Positions 60,213 to 64,000 of a stretch of DNA of 64,000 nt are shown one piece after another. Position 1 is the first letter of the stretch; every line of letters begins with the position of its first letter. The DNA is from Pelecanus crispus (Eukaryota; Chordata; Aves; Pelecaniformes; Pelecanidae). The stretch is from the NCBI RefSeq assembly GCF_030463565.1, contig NC_134649.1:940001-1004000 (forward strand). The letters run 5' to 3'. The translations under genes were made by a program, and so were the position numbers. The notes beneath the pieces were generated by a model. The model ran no database searches, had not been told where the DNA came from, and was given only the letters and a program-made list of their open reading frames with translations.

Positions 60213-60284
60213 GCTTGAGCAGGGGGGTTGGACAAGATGACCTCCAGAGTTCCCTTCCAACCTCAACCGTTCTGTGAGTCTGTA
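60213..60284 (+). mobile_element. CR1 3'-tail fragment (different subfamily)
   Basis: About 72 bp of CR1 3' end in sense orientation: 'CTTGAGCAGGGGGGTTGGAC', 'AAGATGACCTCCAGAG', 'TCCCTTCCAACCTCAACC', ending in octamer-like GTTCTGTGAGTCTGTA. The 'CCTCCAGAG' tail type differs from the 'TTAAAGG' type of the other copies, so another CR1 subfamily is represented. Confidence 0.85.
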
Positions 60285-63200
60285 AAAGCAGGATGGATCG
60301 AGTAGGACTGGAATTTGGCAGAAATTTAAAATTAATGTGCTTGAGACTTCTTGCCCTTTTGAAGGAATAACTGGAAGTTCCAGAACATCATCATGATCAT
60401 TTCAAGATCACTGCTGAAGCCAGTGTAATTGTATAACTCTAAAATTGCCTTTTCCAGTTTATGGGTTTGCAGCTTTTCCTTAGTCAAACCCTGTGCAAGT
60501 TCTTCCCCCTCCATGTGTTTTCAGCCTGGTCACCCGAGGGGAGCCAATTTCTATGTACCTTGCTTTTCGGACTTTGGTAATGTCAGCACAGGACTATTAG
60601 AATTATCCCAGATTTAAAGGCTGTCGTGTCCCCCACTTCCCCTGTGACTGCATCCTTATTTTGTACTTTCTCAGGAGCATTCCTCTCAGACAAGCACCTT
60701 TCTGATTCATTACTGTCAGTAGATCAGATATGATGGTTCTTACTCTTATTAGGCCAGAAAGTAAAGGACTAAGTCTGAATGAAATTCTTCCATTTGCTGG
60801 CAGCTTACGTTACCACTAAAGCATTGGTACCCATCTCCTGTAAATTTTAAATGGAAGATTTTTTTTTTTCATCCATTGTCTATGAAAAGTTCATTTGGTG
60901 TTTATACATCCCAGTTAAGTCTTCAAAAAATGCAGATACGCACTGTAAGTACATAGTTGATTAATCAAATTCATAACAGATTGCAATTTTTAGGGGGCAG
61001 AATATTTAAATTGAGTCATGCTGCTCTGATCCTGTAAGGGAACAGTAAGCTCTTTACAAGCTTGTTTAAAGAGAGTAGCTATCTCGAGCAGGGATTCTGA
61101 CAGCGGCAGGCCCTATAGAGTACTTTACACATAGGTTAATTTGCTGAAGTGCGGTGTTAGTTGCAGTGCAGCGTATCTCTTCTGATTGCTTGGAGGAGAA
61201 CCTCACGTGCATGGAGATACTTGAATGCCAATATAACATGTTGTTTACATGTCGAGTTGCCTAGATGGCCATTATTTAGCATTTTAGAAAAATAAATATT
61301 TTACATTCACAGGTGAAGACATTTTCAACAGCACTTGAAAAATTAAGTGTGAAATCATCCACATCTAAAGCAATCAGTTTCAGAGGTTGGATAGTAGCTT
61401 CCCAGTTGGCAGTCTTAACTTTTTCTAAATAGATTACTTCCCAATCAGATCAGTTTCAGTAATTACTTTGATTAAGGTCCTCTTAGCTATGGAAAATAAG
61501 GAGTTCTTTCATCGTACCTCATGATCCAAGGAAAACACTTGTCAGGACAGTCTGCTATAGGAAAATAAGGAGTTGAGTGTCAGCCTGAAGTGTATTTTGA
61601 CCTTTGCCAACACCATCAGATGCGTGATCTGACGTATGTCCTTTGTTGCCTCAGTTTCCCTGGCTGATGGGTTGGTATTTATGGTAACACTGAGATCTGC
61701 AGACAAGCCGAGGGGAAGGAAACGTGCAGCCGCTGGTGGACGGGATTAACTCGGCAGCCGCATTGATCTCTGCTGCATTGTGAGATAAAAAATACAGCTC
61801 CCCATGGGGAAAGTTTTATGGGAGTCTAGCCCCTTCAATCAGATTTCTATGCATCTAGCTAAAAATAACCCTAAAGCCACCATTTAGGAAGTCGCCTCTC
61901 TGTTGCATTAGATCTAACGAGGATCCTCTGTCCCCTAAGTGATCTGGATGCCAGGGTTGCATATAAAAGAGTTGATGGAAATTGAAGTTATCCCTAACGG
62001 TCCTAACTCCTGTCTGAATTCTCTTTGTTGGGTGAGGAATCTAGTGAGAAGGCATAAACCACTTCTAGTTTTGAATTCATAATATTTATTGTAGTGGTGT
62101 GACTTTAAGTATAACATTATCATGAAAATAAGTTTAACTAAAAGGAGCAGTTAACTCCACAGCATCTGGAAAATAAGCTATGCATATTTACTTCAAGTAG
62201 CACAATGCTAAAAAAAATATATCCTACTATTCATGGCCAATATACCAAGTCTAAGTAGGAGAAAAAAAATCTAAGGCTCTAAAACATTTGGATTAGAATT
62301 TACCTATAAATAAATCGCTTTATTTTATATATATAAACACACACAGTGGCAACACAGCAGGAGCGTCATTATCAGCAGAGTAAGGCTAGGAAGGTGATAC
62401 TGTAGGGCACGTTAGCATCCTTGAAGCCTCATATGAAAGAAAAGGAACCTGTCCTTATTTAGGCTATGTTTAGGAATAGCTAATTTAAGTTAATAAATTA
62501 ACAGGAACTCAGATGAAATCAGAGCAGTTGTTCTAAGCAATTTAGCTTTAGCTGCACCGATTCAGTCTAAATCATAACTCGGTTTACTTTAGGCCATTCT
62601 AAAACATGATTGCTTTGATTCAGCCTATATTTTAGGAGGTGCTAATTAGAGGAAGGTAGGTAATTCAATCTAAGGATTAGACTATACCACAAGGACTTTC
62701 CTGGCGTGGCTGCGCCAGCCTAGTTAGCAGCAAAACCCCTGCGCAAAGGGGCTCCTTTTGCCAGCACGAGTTGCATTTGCACTCGCTGGGAGGCTTCTTA
62801 CCCTCGCTGTATTTGACTAGGGAAAAATAGTATTTCCCCCTTCCTTCCACATTTCTAACAGGTAGTATCATGCTGGTAAAGCTTCTGGTTTAGACACAGT
62901 CTAATAGAGATTTCCTTAGTCTAGCTAGAGCTTTGAGGGTACTCAGTATCTTCTGCTTAATATACAGGGGCTGAAGGTGCTGAAGCAGAGTCTAATACAG
63001 GTATATTTATTTCTTACCCCCCGTGGTGGGATTTTGCTTCATCCGTCGTAGTTTCCTCTAGGCTTGCTCTTCTGTAGTTTACATCTCATAGCTGGTGTTT
63101 TTTTGAAGCATTCACTATTTCAGGAAGGAGTGGGCTGGCTCGAGGTAACAGCTAGGTTCTATAGTCTCCTTTGTCCTCGCCTCATTTTCCAATACCCTTT

Positions 63201-64000
63201 TCATATGCGATAACGCTACCTGAGCTGCTTCTCTTTTCTCCCTTTCTCAGGAACTTCTCTCATTTTACTATCCTAGGGGAGCTCATTTAGGTGCAGCAGG
63301 CTTCCTTTTATATGAAATAATGCCTTTGGGCTGTCCTGTGATGCCTGGTCACCTGATCCAAATCCACCACCTGGGAGGGAGATAAATCCTATAGGTGAGG
63401 GCTGAGTGCAGTTGCTTTTGAAAATGTGGCTAATTGTGACATGCTGCTTGTACTGCAGTTACATGTCTGTTGTCTGCCGTTTGTATCTGCGTGCGTGTCT
63501 GAGAAATGATGAAGAAGAAATGTCAGAAGTTAAGAAACAAAGAGGATAAGAGAAAGCTAGTTAGTAGTAGTTAGATGTGCAATGGTTATGTTGTTTCTGT
63601 GTTTGCTAAGGAAAAGCATAGTATGAACTGAAGTTTTAAGGTTTGCTTTGGGGGGGGGAAGTATACAAGAAGTAAAGGAGGTAATTTATGAATAGCAGAA
63701 ATATCTACAAGAACATTAAAGGTACTTAGGGGCTTTGTGTATACCAGACTTAAATATAGTATATTTGATTGAATTACCTAGCACAATTTATTTGACACCT
63801 TAAACTCTTGTCAAGACCAAGCAGTTGTAATTAAGTCAACTTAAATACACTTGGAAAAGCTCGTTTATTTTGCCTAGCAAGACAGAACTGATGAATATTA
63901 AAGAAGAAAACAAGAAAGTTAGTATAATCTTGATACTCTTAATTTATGTTCTTAAAAATACAGATTTGGAATAAACTTTTGAAGACTAGAATGTAGTTAA

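Larger units (their letters stand above)
57760..64000 (+). other. Probable first intron of CTDSPL2 (runs off the window)
   Basis: After the island the sequence returns to AT-rich single-copy DNA. I searched by eye for the expected CTDSPL2 N-terminus and found none, so the first coding exon should lie beyond 64000. Apart from a CR1 tail and short simple repeats nothing is recognised. Confidence 0.45.

Overview
The window is vertebrate nuclear DNA, almost certainly from a bird. It holds CR1 LINE 3' ends with the typical ATTCTATG octamer tail, a neoavian-type endogenous retrovirus solo LTR, short introns, and one complete multi-exon gene orthologous to vertebrate GOLM2 (CASC4). The CR1/LTR mix suggests a neoavian bird. 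That, and the idea that this matches chicken chromosome 10, is inference from memory of synteny.

Layout. (1) 1-18,590 is intergenic with no gene I can support. It holds a young CR1 3' end (2150-2912), a small remnant of an old CR1 tail (about 4655), a 558-bp solo LTR with perfect 5-bp target-site duplications (7578-8135), an 83-bp tandem duplication (11432-11596), a 1.85-kb very old antisense CR1 (about 14160-16000), a head-to-head pair of CR1 tails (17598-17992), and an LTR-like stretch (about 18070-18610). The last abuts the next CpG island. (2) 18,590-44,385 is GOLM2 on the + strand. It has a CpG-island promoter with two TCTCGCGAGA elements, ten coding exons (CDS 1320 nt, 439 aa) with consistent phases and GT-AG splice sites, and a 3' UTR with several poly(A) signals. 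(3) 44,386-56,450 is intergenic with no confident gene; a minus-strand transcription unit is possible but weakly supported. (4) 56,450-58,700 is a second large CpG island with NRF1-like and YY1-like sites and a candidate noncoding first exon ending at a CAG|GTAACT donor. From human gene order (GOLM2 then CTDSPL2, same strand) this is probably the CTDSPL2 promoter, and 57,760-64,000 its first intron. No CTDSPL2 coding exon lies in the window.

GOLM2 is a type II Golgi membrane protein: a short cytosolic N-terminus, one membrane segment, a lumenal coiled coil, then a polar, acidic tail. The exon map was read by hand and joined exon to exon by phase. I found no clearly new biological system. The best second-look items are the paired TCTCGCGAGA sites, the block of exons that all have phase 1 at both ends, the head-to-head CR1 junction, the LTR-like sequence touching the GOLM2 promoter, and a 239-codon open frame inside GOLM2 intron 9.
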